Shown here in pieces: positions 26,017-38,878 of a stretch of DNA of 64,000 nucleotides. The notes beneath the pieces were generated by a model. It had not been told where the DNA came from. It searched no databases and saw only the letters and a program-made list of their open reading frames with translations. The stretch lies in NCBI RefSeq assembly GCF_018446385.1, contig NC_056001.1, positions 10,348,672 to 10,412,671 of the forward strand, read 5' to 3'. Position numbers and translations under genes: made by a program. The stretch's first letter is position 1, and each line of letters opens with the position of its first letter. The DNA comes from Zingiber officinale. Lineage: Eukaryota; Streptophyta; Magnoliopsida; Zingiberales; Zingiberaceae.

Positions 26017-29000
26017 TTAACATGAGTTTGCAGAAATTTCTGGATGATAGTACAACACCTCATTCCAAATCATCTCCCTAATCATATCTTCGCCTAGATT
26101 CTCATCAATGTCAAGGTCCGCAGGAACCTCAGCTGGAGGATTGGTATTAGGGTCATAAAGAGGTGACATATAAGGGTGTTGCAAAGCCTCATCGACGCTA
26201 ATCCTCTTGGATGGATCGAAAACGAGCATCTTCTGTAATAAATCAATGGCTAAAGGATCGGCACCAGGGTAAAGATTGGCAATAGGGATACTGGGGGTAT
26301 ATGGTAGGGACTTGATATATTTGCAGGCCTTTGGATTATCGATGAAGCTGATGTCAGAATCACCCATTGTACCAAGTACATTGATAATGAGCTTAAGCTG
26401 GTTAAGACACTCTGTACCGGGGAAGATGGGTTTCCGTCCAAGCAGTTCTGCAAAGATACATCCAACTGACCAAACATCGATTGAGGTACCATAATAATCA
26501 CAACAAAGGAGCAGCTCGGGGGCCCGATACCAGCGGGTAACAACATACTCAGTCATGAACTGTCCTTTTCCACTACTAGCGCGAGCCAGACCAAAATCAC
26601 AAATCTTTAGTTCGCAATTGGCATTAACAAGAAGATTTCCAGGTTTCAGATCTCGGTGCAGAATATTAGCAGAGTGGATATACTTTAACCCTCGCAGTAG
26701 CTGTAATCAAAAGAAGCAATTTCATTCAGGAATAATCAAAGTATGCTTTTGACAATCATATCCCTCAAACAGAGATAAAAGGTGAAATGTCGACAACAAG
26801 ACATCGCAATATTAGCTATTGTTCTAAGCAACCAAATCAACAAGAGAATTAGCTAACGATAAAGTAAAATAAGAGAACATAAATATAAGAAAGAATGAAC
26901 ATTAAAATCAAGGGGAAAGGAAAATTCTAGAAAATGTCTCAGTTCTATACTTTGAATTCTTCCTATAAATATCTATAGCTTAACTGTTATCAAAGATAAA
27001 AGTTCATGAACAAAATATATGTGCAATTCTCGATTAAACTGTTACTTTAGCAAATGAGATGGCATCCAGTAAAAACCCAACCAAGCCCAAGAGAAAATCT
27101 GTTGACCATGTACCTTCATGCGGATGACAGATGTCTACTAAGAGAACAAGAGAAGTGATTTGCCCAATGGCCAGCTCACAAGCATGATACGATCTCGAAA
27201 ATCTTAGAACACTTATATTGGAGGATTATTTATATTAAATAAAACAAAAGTAAAGTTTCTATAGATATTGATCAACTTGAATTAGGAAGGATTAAGGCTA
27301 CCATTTAACTTCAATGGAACTTCATCTCACTTGGAGAATGAATACACACCAACCTTGAACACTAGAAGAACTTGAAAGGGAGAGAGTTGAAGTACAGTCT
27401 AAGGAAAACGAAGAGGTTTGATAAGTGTGAGTTAGTTGTGTTCCAACCCAAGCAGCTAGATTTACTTCATTTTTCTTCTTCTGGAGATCTGAATGGCCAA
27501 TGCAAAGGGTAAAATGGATAATCTAGCAGTAGGAACCAATAGTATATGGCCCATACCAATCAGTTGCATGGACCACTACTACTTGGTACACCATAAATGG
27601 CTGAGGCATGTAAGGCATCTTCACCACCCAAGTAGGTCCACATGGAGCACCTAGCTTAGACAGTGCGACATGAGATTTTTAACCATGGCCCGAACAAGAT
27701 GGGCATTAATTTTTGAGATTTTGAACATAAACAGAACAAGATGCAGTGTGTCTGGGATGGTACCAAAATAACTTTCATTTGCATGAAGCAGCCAGAATTA
27801 AAAATAGTACAAAGGCAAATAGTATAGTATCATAGCGAGAAGTATAAAGATGGCATCTAGTCAAGCTTTGTCAAAGAACTAAAAAGGAAATTATGCCATT
27901 GTGGTACTTGAAATAGCCAATGAGAAGGGTGACGGTAGAGTTTACTGGATATCTAGAACAAAAATACTACATAATACACAAGAGCCAGTTACTCTTTAAG
28001 TAAAGAGTTGTTGTAGCCTGAAGTGCAACAAATTTCAGTTTCCAAATCGGAAACAAATTTAGAGACAAATTGTATCATCTCAGTTGACATGATACCAACA
28101 CTAATGATGTAAAGACTATAATTTACACTGGTATTTTCAAGGAACAATTGTTTAAATTTAAGTTCTTGCATCCCTCCATCTTATACAGGCACACATAAAA
28201 AAGTAACAGAGCATTAACTTTTCCTTCGACCAGTAAACACATTGGAAAAGCAAAAATATCAGTGTATGATTATAGTCCAACCTCCCACCAAACACATTTA
28301 CACATAATTTACAATAATATAAAGTAAAACTAGATTTCTCACCTTATTTCCTTCAAACAGAAGGAATCTTAATCTATCCCTTCAAATGAATATCACTTTA
28401 GCAACATGAGGGACCATTAGTGAAATCACAGTAATGAATTGCTTAACCCCCATTAATTATGTTTCTTGCGCTTTATAGCATACAATTTGAAGTTCCAGGC
28501 TACCAAATTAAGCTCTCTTTTTTTCTTCTAGGTGATATATTACCAAAAGCTACGAGCAAGAAGAAGACTGCTTTGTTATAGAAGCTACACAACTTGAACA
28601 AAAGAAGACAATAAACCTAAATTGTCCCTTAAAGGGAGAAGTTGGAAGGATATATTTCAATTGTCATTTTAAAAAGAATGGAAGTGAAGTAGCCGATATC
28701 AGAGGCAAACCAATAAGTGACTTATCAGCATATTACTTCTTTCCTACCACTTTTCCTTGTAAAAAATCATTAATTACAATGCAAAATAGAAGCCAGGGAA
28801 TAGAAGTTTAGCTTAGATACTAATGGTTACTAGAGGATCATAAGCAAAAATAAATCATTACAGGTCAGCTTGCAATGACAAATAACAAAGAAAATCAGAG
28901 TTTAAAAAGCAAGTCAAAAGAGGTTGGGTAATACATATAATTTCAAAAAGACCACAACAGATCAGCTAATCTACAAGAATCTAAGCCATGCTGTCAAAGC

Positions 29001-29778
29001 AAAATAGGCCAAAGGTGAAGCTAGCCTTGAGGCATTAAGTTAGTTGCTGAACGAGTGGCCAACCAATCATCATATACTTTGAAGTTAGTGAACAGTGAAC
29101 CCAAGCCAAGTGTTTTTTAATAAGGAAATTAAGGCAAGAGACATTTTACTCGAGTCATATAAAGATAGTTATTGAAAAGTGACCCTAATGTCATAGCAAA
29201 AAAGAAAAAAGGTAGAATAAGTACCCAGAAGCATAAGAAACCAAACCTTATGAGGCAGGATTAATCAGGGCAAGTGAGAGAGAGTGGCTTATGGTTGGTG
29301 CCCCCTCGATTCACTTTTAGTAGCACATATAAATTCAAATTACAAAGACCCATACCTGAAAAAGGAAGTACTGACAATGGTCATTGGAAAGTGACTGCGA
29401 TGATTTGATAATCTGATGCAGATCAGTGTCCATAAGTTCATAAACAAGGTACACATCCCTAAATGTTTTTCTGTGAGGCGGCATCATAATATCCTTCAAA
29501 GAGATGACATTCTCATGTCGAAGGTTACGAAGAAGCTTCAGTTCACGCAGAGTTCTAAGTGCATCCACACGGTTATCAAAAACATTATGTATTTTCTTGA
29601 TCGCAACTTTTTCATTTGTCTCACGGTTGATTGATGAGCAAACAATTCCATAAGCACCTCTGCCGATAGGCTTGATGGGCACATATTTTGTGTCGATCTC
29701 AAACAAGGTCTGCCACATGGTGTAGTAGTGCTTCCCACGGTTTCCCACACCATTAGGAGGATCGACCAGCGTAGCCAT
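26017..29778 (-). CDS. MPK7: MAP kinase, group C (MPK1/2/7/14 type, closest to MPK7), two exons
   Basis: Exons 29,778-29,356 and 26,700-26,017 (GT/AG, phase 0), with a 2.65-kb intron, give 368 residues. This is the length I recall for MPK7, and two coding exons is the group C layout. It begins [20 protein letters not shown]. Kinase parts: Gly loop GRGAYG (39-44), VAIKK with Lys61, catalytic HRDLKPGN (156-163), DFG (176-178), activation loop TEY (191-193), then [13 protein letters not shown] and [18 protein letters not shown]. The C-terminal region has [20 protein letters not shown], the common docking-like site of group C. TEY is phosphorylated by MKK3 or similar kinases; group C kinases act in ABA, wound and ROS signalling, in cytosol and nucleus. 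An additional 5' UTR intron is likely (29,783-30,138; donor AGGTAATC, acceptor CTTTCTAG). No defect is seen. Confidence 0.94.
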
Positions 29779-31147
29779 TTCCTAGAAAGAGCAAGAACAG
29801 AGAGTCAACTAGAGATTGCACTTTCCACGATATAATCAAACTTCATTAAAGGGGATAATAATAATCAAAAAAGAAAGGGAAAACAAACAATTGAAAAACC
29901 TTATTTTGCTCAAATCAAGCCATTTTGTACAACACACGACGAGGAGTTCAACCAAATCAGCTAAAAGAATGAACTCTGGCATTGAATAGTGAGTGCATCA
30001 GAGAATCAAAAAGAGGGCGTTCAACATCATTTGAGGAGCAATCGAATCCGTACAATCACAATTGTAACTACAGAAAGCTCCTAAAAAAAATTCTCCAAAA
30101 ACACGACAAATAGGGAGAAACAGGAAATCGATGATTACCTAAGTCCCGAGACTACATGCACAAACTTGAAGAATCACAGTTATCAACAAGAGCTACCACC
30201 ACCTTCAGCAGCAAAGACTTCAACTTTCTCGATTCTCCCCCTCTTCCTCTATCGAAGAACAGACCTCTAAAGCCCCAGATTTCTCGAAAACCCAAGCAGG
30301 AGCACTCGGATCGATCCAACCCAACGGAAATACTCAACTTCCCCCATCAATTCCCTCCACATCCAAATGACCCACCTCGGTTCAGCTCCAATTCACTTCA
30401 CCCGGAGCCCTAACTGACAGCATATCTTCCACCGCCGTTTCCACCTTGATCGGCGATCGATCCCGACACGGTTCCTACCTCTAACTCAGTAAAACTCGTT
30501 GCCCTAATCCCAGAACACCCGGATCAATCGAGTAAAGGGCAAGGTGAGGCGCCAAAATAAAATATAACCGACAGCTCAAGAAGTGTCGTCGACGGCGGCT
30601 ACGTGTCTGACACTGCTTACGCTGCGACGGCGTCACATGGTACCGGGCAAGGACGGACGGACACTAAAACCTCGATTGACTGTCACCTGCTAATAATACC
30701 GACTAAACTAGTAATGATTATTGGTTAGAAAAAAAATGATGGTAGCATTTGTCAAATTGGTGGAAATTAGAACAATTTAATTTACTTAACGAAGTGGAAT
30801 TCAAATGCCTCGCGTAGTGCTTGTAAAAACCAAATCCAATACTACTCTCAAGTACGCGAATCGATCGCGGATCCAACTATCCCATAACTTGTTTTTCCAA
30901 CAATCCTTGTTTCCAGATATTTAATATTTGAATGCTGAAAAGGAAATAAAACAACGGTAAATTGTGATCATAAGATGTTTTTCCAAATTTTAAGTAAGTT
31001 CATTCAGTTCACGACATAAGATAATTTTCGAGCAACATTACACAACATGTCTCATGACCACTTGAAAAGAAAAGGTAGTTGCAGCAACCAAATTGAGTCT
31101 TCAGACAGATTCATTAAGCAAATTTAACCACAACAAAGACGAGTGAT
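29779..31147. other. MPK leader, its intron and promoter; UMP1 3' region
   Basis: 29,783-30,138 is a likely intron in the MAP kinase 5' UTR. About 30,139-30,590 is a CT/AG-rich leader and promoter. The rest to 31,147 is AT-rich spacer and the UMP1 3' UTR. No further gene is seen. Confidence 0.5.
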
Positions 31148-33242
31148 CTAGGTGAAACTTGGGCACACAGGCCCCTTTGTTATGCCAAGGCGAACTTCCA
31201 TACTGTGATGCAAGTCTGATGGTCTGATGGATTCTGAATCTTGTGGCACTGCAAATCAAGAAAGGGAAAACGAAAAATTGATATTACGACACAAAATATC
31301 AAGGGAAAAAGAAAAGAAACGGTCCAAGCTCAAAGGAGTGTATTAATAAATCAGTAGAAACTGCTGGGGCGATAGTGTGTAGTTTGTGACAAGCTACTAC
31401 ATTACCAAGAGGAATTATAATAAACAGTTACTTCCACAAATAAATATGCCACATCGTAGCTATCACATGAAACATAATGGAAGATAAAGGAAAACCAGAA
31501 GGAAAAATGTAAATATAAAATAAAAAGGAGAGAGCATACAATTGAGGTAGTCCTCAAAGGCAAATTCGTCTAATCCACCAGAAAAAGCCTCAAAACCTAG
31601 CATGGAGGATGGCAATGCTCCAGGTCTATGGAATCTACAATTGTAGTGTTATCTCAGTAAAAGTAATATAACATCAGAATTTTTTAATTAAAAAAAAGAA
31701 GCAAAATCAATATGCATGTAATGTGATTAGTAGCAAAGAACAAGCCTCATACATGTCAAAACAGAATTAAAAAACGTATCGTATCCATCTTAACGTGCGT
31801 GTTTATACAACTATTTTCTGAAAGGTGGTAAAAAAAAGGTTGGATGACTTTGAACATTGTAAGTTGAAGTAAACACAATGTTTTTAGTAGCTGTTAGAAG
31901 TTGATCGAGTAATGGACAAAGACAAAAAGGATGATAAAATTATAGGTGTTAATTAGCTTTTATCCATAGGACACTGGATATCACATCTGCTGCTTTTCCT
32001 CCTTCCTTAAAGAGGTACTCATATGTACCCTTGGACGTTACTAGATCCATGCAAACATGTGATTTTCATAATTTAGGGGCTAAATACTGAATTATTAAAA
32101 CCACATGTTTGCAAGGGTCTAGTAGTGCCCTAGAGTATATATGAGTACTTTCTATTGAAAGATGTTTGGAGCTAACAATAACTTGAACAAACCAAGATGC
32201 TACTTCTTATATCCAAAAATAAACATAGAACTATACTATATGATAACTGAAAGGCAGGATCTTATATAAGATATAAGTTAATGCATCGCCATCTACATGT
32301 CATTTCAGATCATAGGTTCATAGTTGTACATAATTAGATTTTTGTCAATATCCTTCACACCTAGCATTGATCTACAATCTTCAGGTACAATGCAGTTTTG
32401 GAACATACACCCTCTTCACTTTCTACTACCAATGCATGTTACTATTTTATAGTCATCAGGTTAGGTTTTTGTCCTGACATTTATATGGAAGGATGAAAAT
32501 GTCACGAATGGTATAAATGTTAAACCTTTAAGGCTTTAACGTTGGCATTGAAAATTTATACGGTATACTTGAATACATTTAGCAAATATAATTGAGAAGA
32601 AAAACACGGTGATAAAAAATCAATAAAAAAGTTGATTTCATAGATTCAGAACTAAAGAGTTAATACTTTACATTATTATGCGGGTTTAATGTGTAACACT
32701 TGGATTTTAGCATCATACACTCCATTCTCATACTCCCGTTTCTGATCAGGACAACAACTCTACTGATTTTGCGACAACCTAACCCTCTCTTACAGAACAA
32801 ATAGTTAACCGATTTTTGTCTTTGTGGTATTCATGCAATTTCTCAAGAGGAAAAATACAAGACCTGGATAGAATTTGAGCATCGAAATCATTCCTCAGAT
32901 TGAAAGCTGATCCATAGGCAAAATCCAACCCCATGCGCTTCTTTTCCTCCGAAATTCTACTCCTCTGATCGAATTCAAACAAGATTAGGGTTAAGCTTTG
33001 ACATAATCAACAACACAAAGAGCTATAACAAAAGAAATCCAAATTCGGAAAGAAATAATAATTAAAAAAATCAGATCGAATTAGCAAAGAGGATGAGAAA
33101 GATAGGGCGAAATCGAGATTACAGAATCGCGAAGTGATTGAAGAGGGTGGGATCCGACGATGTCGCCCTTCACAGCGTGCAGACCGAAGCGCAGGATGTC
33201 GTGATGCCCCACCACCTCGTGCTCGATCACCGACTTCGACAT
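31148..33242 (-). CDS. UMP1: Proteasome maturation factor UMP1/POMP, four exons
   Basis: Exons 33,242-33,123, 32,964-32,864, 31,634-31,540 and 31,248-31,148, all GT/AG, give 138 residues, near the family length. UMP1 is the chaperone of half-20S proteasomes: it holds the precursor until beta subunits mature and is then the first substrate. The protein starts MSKSVIEHEVVGHHDILRFG, has GSHPLQSLRDS at the first junction, then RMGLDFAYGSAFNLRND, RFHRPGALPSSMLGFEAF, the acidic GLDEFAFEDYLNLP, and ends HSMEVRLGITKGPVCPSF plus Thr. The conserved HDxLRFGL and GxxKGPVCPS blocks leave little doubt. A MULE begins within about 250-400 bp upstream of its start, so its promoter is short or overlaps transposon sequence. 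Nothing is broken. Confidence 0.93.
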
Positions 33243-33619
33243 CTTCTTCCCGTTCTTTTTCTCGCTTCCTTTCCTTTGTTTGTTGGGTAGGAACCGTACT
33301 GACCTAGTGCTTGATCAACACGAAATATGTTTCGGCTGTTAAATGAACCACGGCCGTCCGATCGGCATCTCATGAACGCGTCACGATTCGCCTATGACAA
33401 ATTCTTCTCTCCAGTGCGACCTGTTTACAGAGAGAAGAGGGGAGGGAAAAGGAGAGGGAGGGGAGTGGATAGAAGTAGAAAATTTTCAATGTATTTATTT
33501 ATTGAGTAATGATACGTTACGGGAAAACAAAGCATGAAATCCTGCACGAATGAGTTATTCATTCCCACATGGAATGAAAAAATGCATTTTCCATTCCTCT
33601 CTGTCCACCTCAACTTTGA
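33243..33619. other. UMP1 promoter and outer flank of the MULE
   Basis: UMP1 leader and promoter to the left. On the right lies the still undefined outer end of the MULE left TIR, with a purine-rich stretch (GAGAAGAGGGGAGGG) at about 33,430-33,475. I cannot place the outer terminus because the matching right end lies beyond the window. Confidence 0.4.
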
Positions 33620-33971
33620 CTAAAACCCTAAACTGACACAGTTTCCCCTCGATCTATCTTCCACAGAAGCTGCCCACCCATCTCCTCCGATTTCTCTTCT
33701 GCGCCGCACTCTCCTCCGAGAAGTCTTCCTGCACCTCTCCTCCCTTTTCTCTACTGCGCTGCCCTCTCCTCCTATTTCTCTTCTCTTCTGCGCCGCCCTC
33801 TCCTCCAATTTCTTTTCCACGCAGAAGCTATGCACAAAGCAGAGATCTGCCACCATCGAAACTCCTCCATCGCCGAGCGAACCCTAAAGGCGCACCCCCA
33901 GCGAAGCCGCGAAGCTCCTCCACGGCTTCTTTCTGGAAACCCTAAAGCTCCTCCACTAGCGACCCTGCCTT
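33620..33971 (+). repeat. Left long TIR of the MULE
   Basis: Its reverse complement matches 63,642-64,000: shared blocks include AGTGGAGGAGCTTTAGGG, CGTGGAGGAGCTTCGCGGCT, CGGCGATGGAGGAG, TTCGATGGTGGC and GTGCATAGCTTCTGCGTGG. Inside are subrepeats of about 45-60 bp with GCGGCGCAGAAGAGAAA. The outer limit is uncertain. Confidence 0.85.
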
Positions 33972-34509
33972 GACGAGAAAGGTGAGTGTTTACTGGACAA
34001 CCAATCAGGCAACACGCTTATTCCTTCTGAACTTTGTCGAGCTTGACTTTGCTGCAACTCCAAATTCATGACTCTTGAAGTTCAGGGAGGTCTTTGGATA
34101 GATGCTTCACAAGGTTTTTAGTGACTATATCGGGCATGAATTTTCTAGTATAGTATGTTAAAGGGTCCATTTTCTTATCTTATGGAATAGGCAGAATTTT
34201 TTTTCTTCAAGTTATACTTATTTAACTTATATCTGTTTATTAAATTTATTGTCAATATTTGGGAGAAATCCCAATGGAGGATTGAATATCTTTTGTGATT
34301 TGTGATATCTCTTGCTGTTGAGATTTGTGATTTTGTTATTCATATGACTATGGTCTCTTTTATATTATGTTGTTTATTTATTTGTAATTCTTGTAACATA
34401 TCTCTTCTTGCAGCATATCATTTCTTATAGCATATCATTTGTCTTCTTTGTTCACTGTATAAAAGTTTGCTAATAGCTATTTTATTTGAATGTAGGTTGT
34501 AAAATTATT
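33972..34509 (+). other. Leader intron of the MULE transposase gene
   Basis: A consensus donor AAAG|GTGAGT at 33,981/33,982 lies 10 bp inside the TIR edge. The matching acceptor TTTGAATGTAG ends at 34,495, 14 bp before the first start codon. It implies a leader exon transcribed from within the left TIR. No coding sequence lies in the interval. Confidence 0.6.
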
Positions 34510-36225
34510 ATGGAGCAAGAACGATTAATTGAGGGTGATTTCCAAGTGTTGGGCGATTCGTCAAGCTCAAATGGAGTTGATACTCCACAAGTTGGGATGT
34601 GTTTTTCAGCTGAAGAAGAAGTTCGCGATTTTTACAAATCCTATGCCCAGATTCTTGGTTTTGGTATTGCAAAGCTGGGTTCCAAAAAAGGAGATGATGG
34701 CCAGCTGAAGTATTTTTCATTCGGATGCTCTAAAAATGGTAAGACTGCTCCTAGAGTGAAAAATTCTTTTTATCCTAGACCCTGTAGCAAAACGGATTGC
34801 AAAGCAAAGATTAATATTACAGTTCAGAATGATGGATCATGTGTCATTACGAGTATTCAACTTGAACACAATCATGCATTAAGTCTAAGAAAGTCAAGAC
34901 ATTTTAGATGTAATAAAGTGTTAGATTCCCAAACTAAGAGGAAATTAGAGTTGAATGATCAAGCGGGAATAACTTTGAGTAAGAGTTTTCAATCATTTGT
35001 TGTTGAAGCTGGTGGCTATGAAAACTTATCGTTTGATGAGAGAAAGTGTAGAAATTATGTGGCTGAATCACGGAGATTAAGGCTTGGGAATGGTGATGCA
35101 GAAACCTTGAATAATTACTTTTGTCGTATGCAAAGTAGAAATTCAAATTTCTTTTATGTGATTGACGTAGATGAAAATTCTCACATAAGAAATATATTTT
35201 GGGCTGATGCAAGATCTAGGGCTGCATGTGATTCTTTTTCTGATGTCATTACATTTGATACTACATATCTTACCAATAGTTATGATATGTCATTTGCTCC
35301 GTTTGTTGGAGTAAATCATCATGGTGAATCCATATTACTTGGTTGTGGTTTGATATCTAAAGAAGATTCTGAAACTTTTATTTGGTTATTTAAATCATGG
35401 TTGACATGCATGAGAGGACGAGCTCCACGAGCTATTATTACAGATCAATGCAAAGCCATGGAAATTGCAATTGTTGAGGTATTTCCGGACTCTCATCATC
35501 GTTTATGTCTTTGGCATATTATGAAAAAACTTCCAGCGAAGTTTAGTAGTCATGCCAACTATAAGTTGATAAAGAGAAACTTGAAGAATATTGTTTACAA
35601 TTCTATGACATCTGAAGAATGTGATAGCAACTAGAAAAAATTGATCGAAGAATTTAACTTAGAGAAAAATGATTGGTTGAATTCTTTATATGAAATTCGT
35701 CATAAGTGGATGCCTGTATATGTGAAAGATAAATTTTGGGCAGGGATGTCGACAAGTCAAAGAAGCGAAAGTATGAATACATTTTTTGATGATTATGTTC
35801 ATTCAAAAACAACTTTGAAACAGTTTATTGAACAATATGACAATGCTTTGAAAAGCAAGATTGAAAAGGAAGATAATTCTGATTTTGCATCTTTCAATTC
35901 AATCATTCCAGTTATCAGTGGCAATCCAATTGAAAAACAGTTTCAAAGTGTTTACACTAACAAAATATTCAAGTTGTTTCAAGATGAATTGCGAGGTTTG
36001 ATGTTTTGTAACACTACATTTGTGAAGCAAGAAGGGTCAACACTCTTTTTTGAGGTGACAGAAACTATATATGGGAAAGAGGGAGCAACTCAAAAAAAAT
36101 GTTTCATTTTGGGTACAATATAGTGAGTTACAATCTCAGATGAAGTGTTTGTGTCATCTCTTTGAGTTTTGTGGAATTGTGTATAGACATTTGATGTCAG
36201 TTATGGTGAAAAGAAATATCACTAT
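34510..36225 (+). pseudogene. FAR1/FHY3-type MULE transposase, 5' part, interrupted
   Basis: Starts MEQERLIEGDF. The FAR1 zinc-finger domain (WRKY-GCM1 like) is seen at about residues 25-125: VGMCFSAEEEVRDFYKSYA, CSKTDCKAKI and LEHNHAL. The MULE transposase core follows: VITFDTTYLTNSYDMSF (first catalytic Asp), ETFIWLFKSWL, RAIITDQCKAMEIA (second Asp) and HHRLCLWHIMKKLP. A Trp codon has become TAG (35,632-35,634) in ECDSN*KKLIEEF. The frame then continues as KNDWLNSLYEIRHKW, ending at about 36,100 in a frameshift within an A run. The SWIM zinc finger begins (QMKCLCHLFEFCGIVYRH), where the second Cys of the usual CRH is Tyr. The LTR array interrupts it at 36,225. It could be a domesticated FAR1-like host gene, but the flanking TIRs argue for the transposon's own gene. 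Confidence 0.85.
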
Positions 36226-38878
36226 TGTTAGAGTGTATACTAAAACCCTAGCTTTTGGTATAAACATTTATCTAGAAATAAGAATCACATTGGTCAAATG
36301 TCTACATTTATGATAAATGTAGTTGTTCAATTAATTTATATTGTAGATAACATGGTGTGTGGTGTCACGCACAGAAGATCATGTTATCAGTACCTTATAA
36401 ATTATAAACAGTAGCTCACGACCATAATAGAAAGGAACAAACCATTGGAAGGTCGTAGTGTAATTAGGTATTAGTTTATCTTAACTATATAATTACACTA
36501 GTACACTTAAAGTGTATTGAGTAGGACCATTAGAGGTCGTTTCTTTTATACTGACTTTATAAAGAAACAAAGACCTCAGTTATTATGGAAGTGTGTGCTC
36601 TTAATCCTAATATAATAACAAGCACATATATTTGATATTTATTTCTTTAATTTATCAATGGGTGAGATTTAGTTCGATGAATCAATAAGCCCGATAAGTT
36701 GGGAAATGATATCACTTATAGTTTGTATTGTTGATTATAGAAGGAAACTGTGTCCTAGTGATCTAGGTTGAGAATGTCCTCAAGAGGAGCTCATAAGGAT
36801 TGTCATGTTAAACCCTGCAGGTGGACATAGTCCGACATGACGATGAAGTTGAGTGGTACTACTCTTGGAGCTAGATATTAATTAAGTGAGTTGTCGTAAC
36901 TTACTTAATTAGTGGACATTGTTATCTTAAACACAGGAGACTAACACACTCATAATAAGAAGGAGCCCAAAATGTAATTTGGGATTGGTGCGATAGTTCA
37001 ATAATAGTTCTTTAGTGGAATGAATTATTATTGATGAAATTAAGTTGTGTGTTCAGGCGAACACGGGATGCTTAATTTCATCGGAGACCAAAACCAATTC
37101 CACCTCTCGGTCCCTATCATAGCCTCTAGTATATAGAGATTTATACCCACCGATACCCACCTTCTTACCCATCCAATGGGGCCAAGCTAGCTTGGAACCC
37201 AAGCTAGGGTCGGCCAAGTCAAGTGGATGAGCCATGTAGGTAGCCGCCAAAGCTTGGGTCCCAAGCTTGGGTGGCCGACCACTAGAATATTAAAAGGTTT
37301 TTATTAAAATTATTTCTTATGTGGATATTATGATTTTAAAGAGAGTTTAAAAATTTAAAATTTCCTTTTATAACTTTCTACAAAGATTAAGAAAAGAGAT
37401 TAATCTCTTTCCTTATTTGTAGATTAAAAGGATGGTTTTAATTTTGGTAAAACTTTCCTTATTTGTAAATCATCTACATGTTTAAAGAGAGTTTAAAATT
37501 TGAAATCTTTCCTTATTTGTTGATTAAAGGAGGATTTTAAATTTTAAGAAAACTTTCAATTTTAATCATGTTCATGATTTAAAAGAGAGTTTAAAATTAA
37601 ATATTCTCTTTTATAAGTTTCTACAAAAGATTAAGAAAAGATTTGATATCTTTCCTTATTTGTAGATTAAAAGAGATTTTAATTTTTAGAGATAACTTTC
37701 TTTTTATCCACATGTTTAAAAGAAATATTTTAATTTATAAAAATTCCTTTTTATTAACCACCATGAAGGGAAAAATTATTTGAGAAATTTTTATAAATTT
37801 CCGAAAGCAAATTAGGAAGTTTTAATTCTTGTGTGAATTAAAATTTCCTTGATTTGTGGAATGGTGTGGCCGGCCATTGTATTTGTAAAAAGGAAATTAT
37901 TTTTAATTAAATAAAATTTTCTTTTTCATGACAAAATAATTAAGGAAGTTTTTAATTAAATTTCCTTATTTGCCAAGACCAAGGATTATAAAAGAGGGGG
38001 TAGAGGTGCCTTCATGGGGGATTAACTCTATTATTCTTCTCCTCTCTTTTCCTCCTTGGTGGCCGGCCCTAGCTTCTTCCTCTTCTCTTCTTCTTATGGC
38101 CGGCGGCAACCTCTCTTGGAGCTCTTGATGGTGGCCGGTTCTAGCTAGGAGAAGAAGGAGAGAAAGGTGGTTTTGTTTCTTGCATCCCTTGGAGCTTGGT
38201 GGTGGTGGCCGAACCTCTACTTCTCTTGGAGAATTGTGGTGGCCGAAACTTGCAAGGAAGAAGAAGGTGCTTGGTGGTTCTCATCTCGGAAGATCGTTGC
38301 CCACACAACGTCCGAGGTTAGAAGAGGAATACGGTAGAAGATCAAGAGGTTTTTCTAAAAGGTATAACTAGTAATTTTTCTTTCCGCATCATACTAGTTA
38401 TTTTTGGAAATAATACTAAATACAAGAGGCATACGATTCTAGAGTTTCGAATTTGTTTTCGATATAGTGTTCTTTTGTTTTTCTTTTCCTTGTGATTTGA
38501 TTGTTCTTTTCGGTTAACCTAAAGTTATTTTAGGAAATTAAATATTAGCTTTCTATAAAAGGTTTTGTCTAGTCGGTGGTGGTTGCTCCCATATCCAAGA
38601 AGGCCATGTGCCTCGCCACGTCAGTACTGGGAACCGATTATGGAAATTAATATTTAATGGAATTAATAACTTAAGGTGACTTGGGTCGAACGTGTTAAGT
38701 TCCGCAGGAGATCCAAGTCAAAACCTAAAGAACAAATAGATTAAGTTTTGGATCAAGCGTGTTAAGTTCAGCGATCCAAAATTTAATTTAAAAGAACACA
38801 TGGTAGCTAGGAAAGGTTCGACCTTTGTACAAAATTTTTATGCAGTGGAACCTCTAGGTTTTCGAGTAGCAACCAACA
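36226..38878 (+). repeat. Copia LTR 1 (2,653 bp)
   Basis: Begins TGTTAGAGTGTATACT, ends GCAACCAACA, and is followed by a primer-binding site resembling the tRNA-Met type (TTGGTATC). It differs from LTRs 2-4 mainly by many short length differences between about 36.8 and 37.6 kb. Confidence 0.93.
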
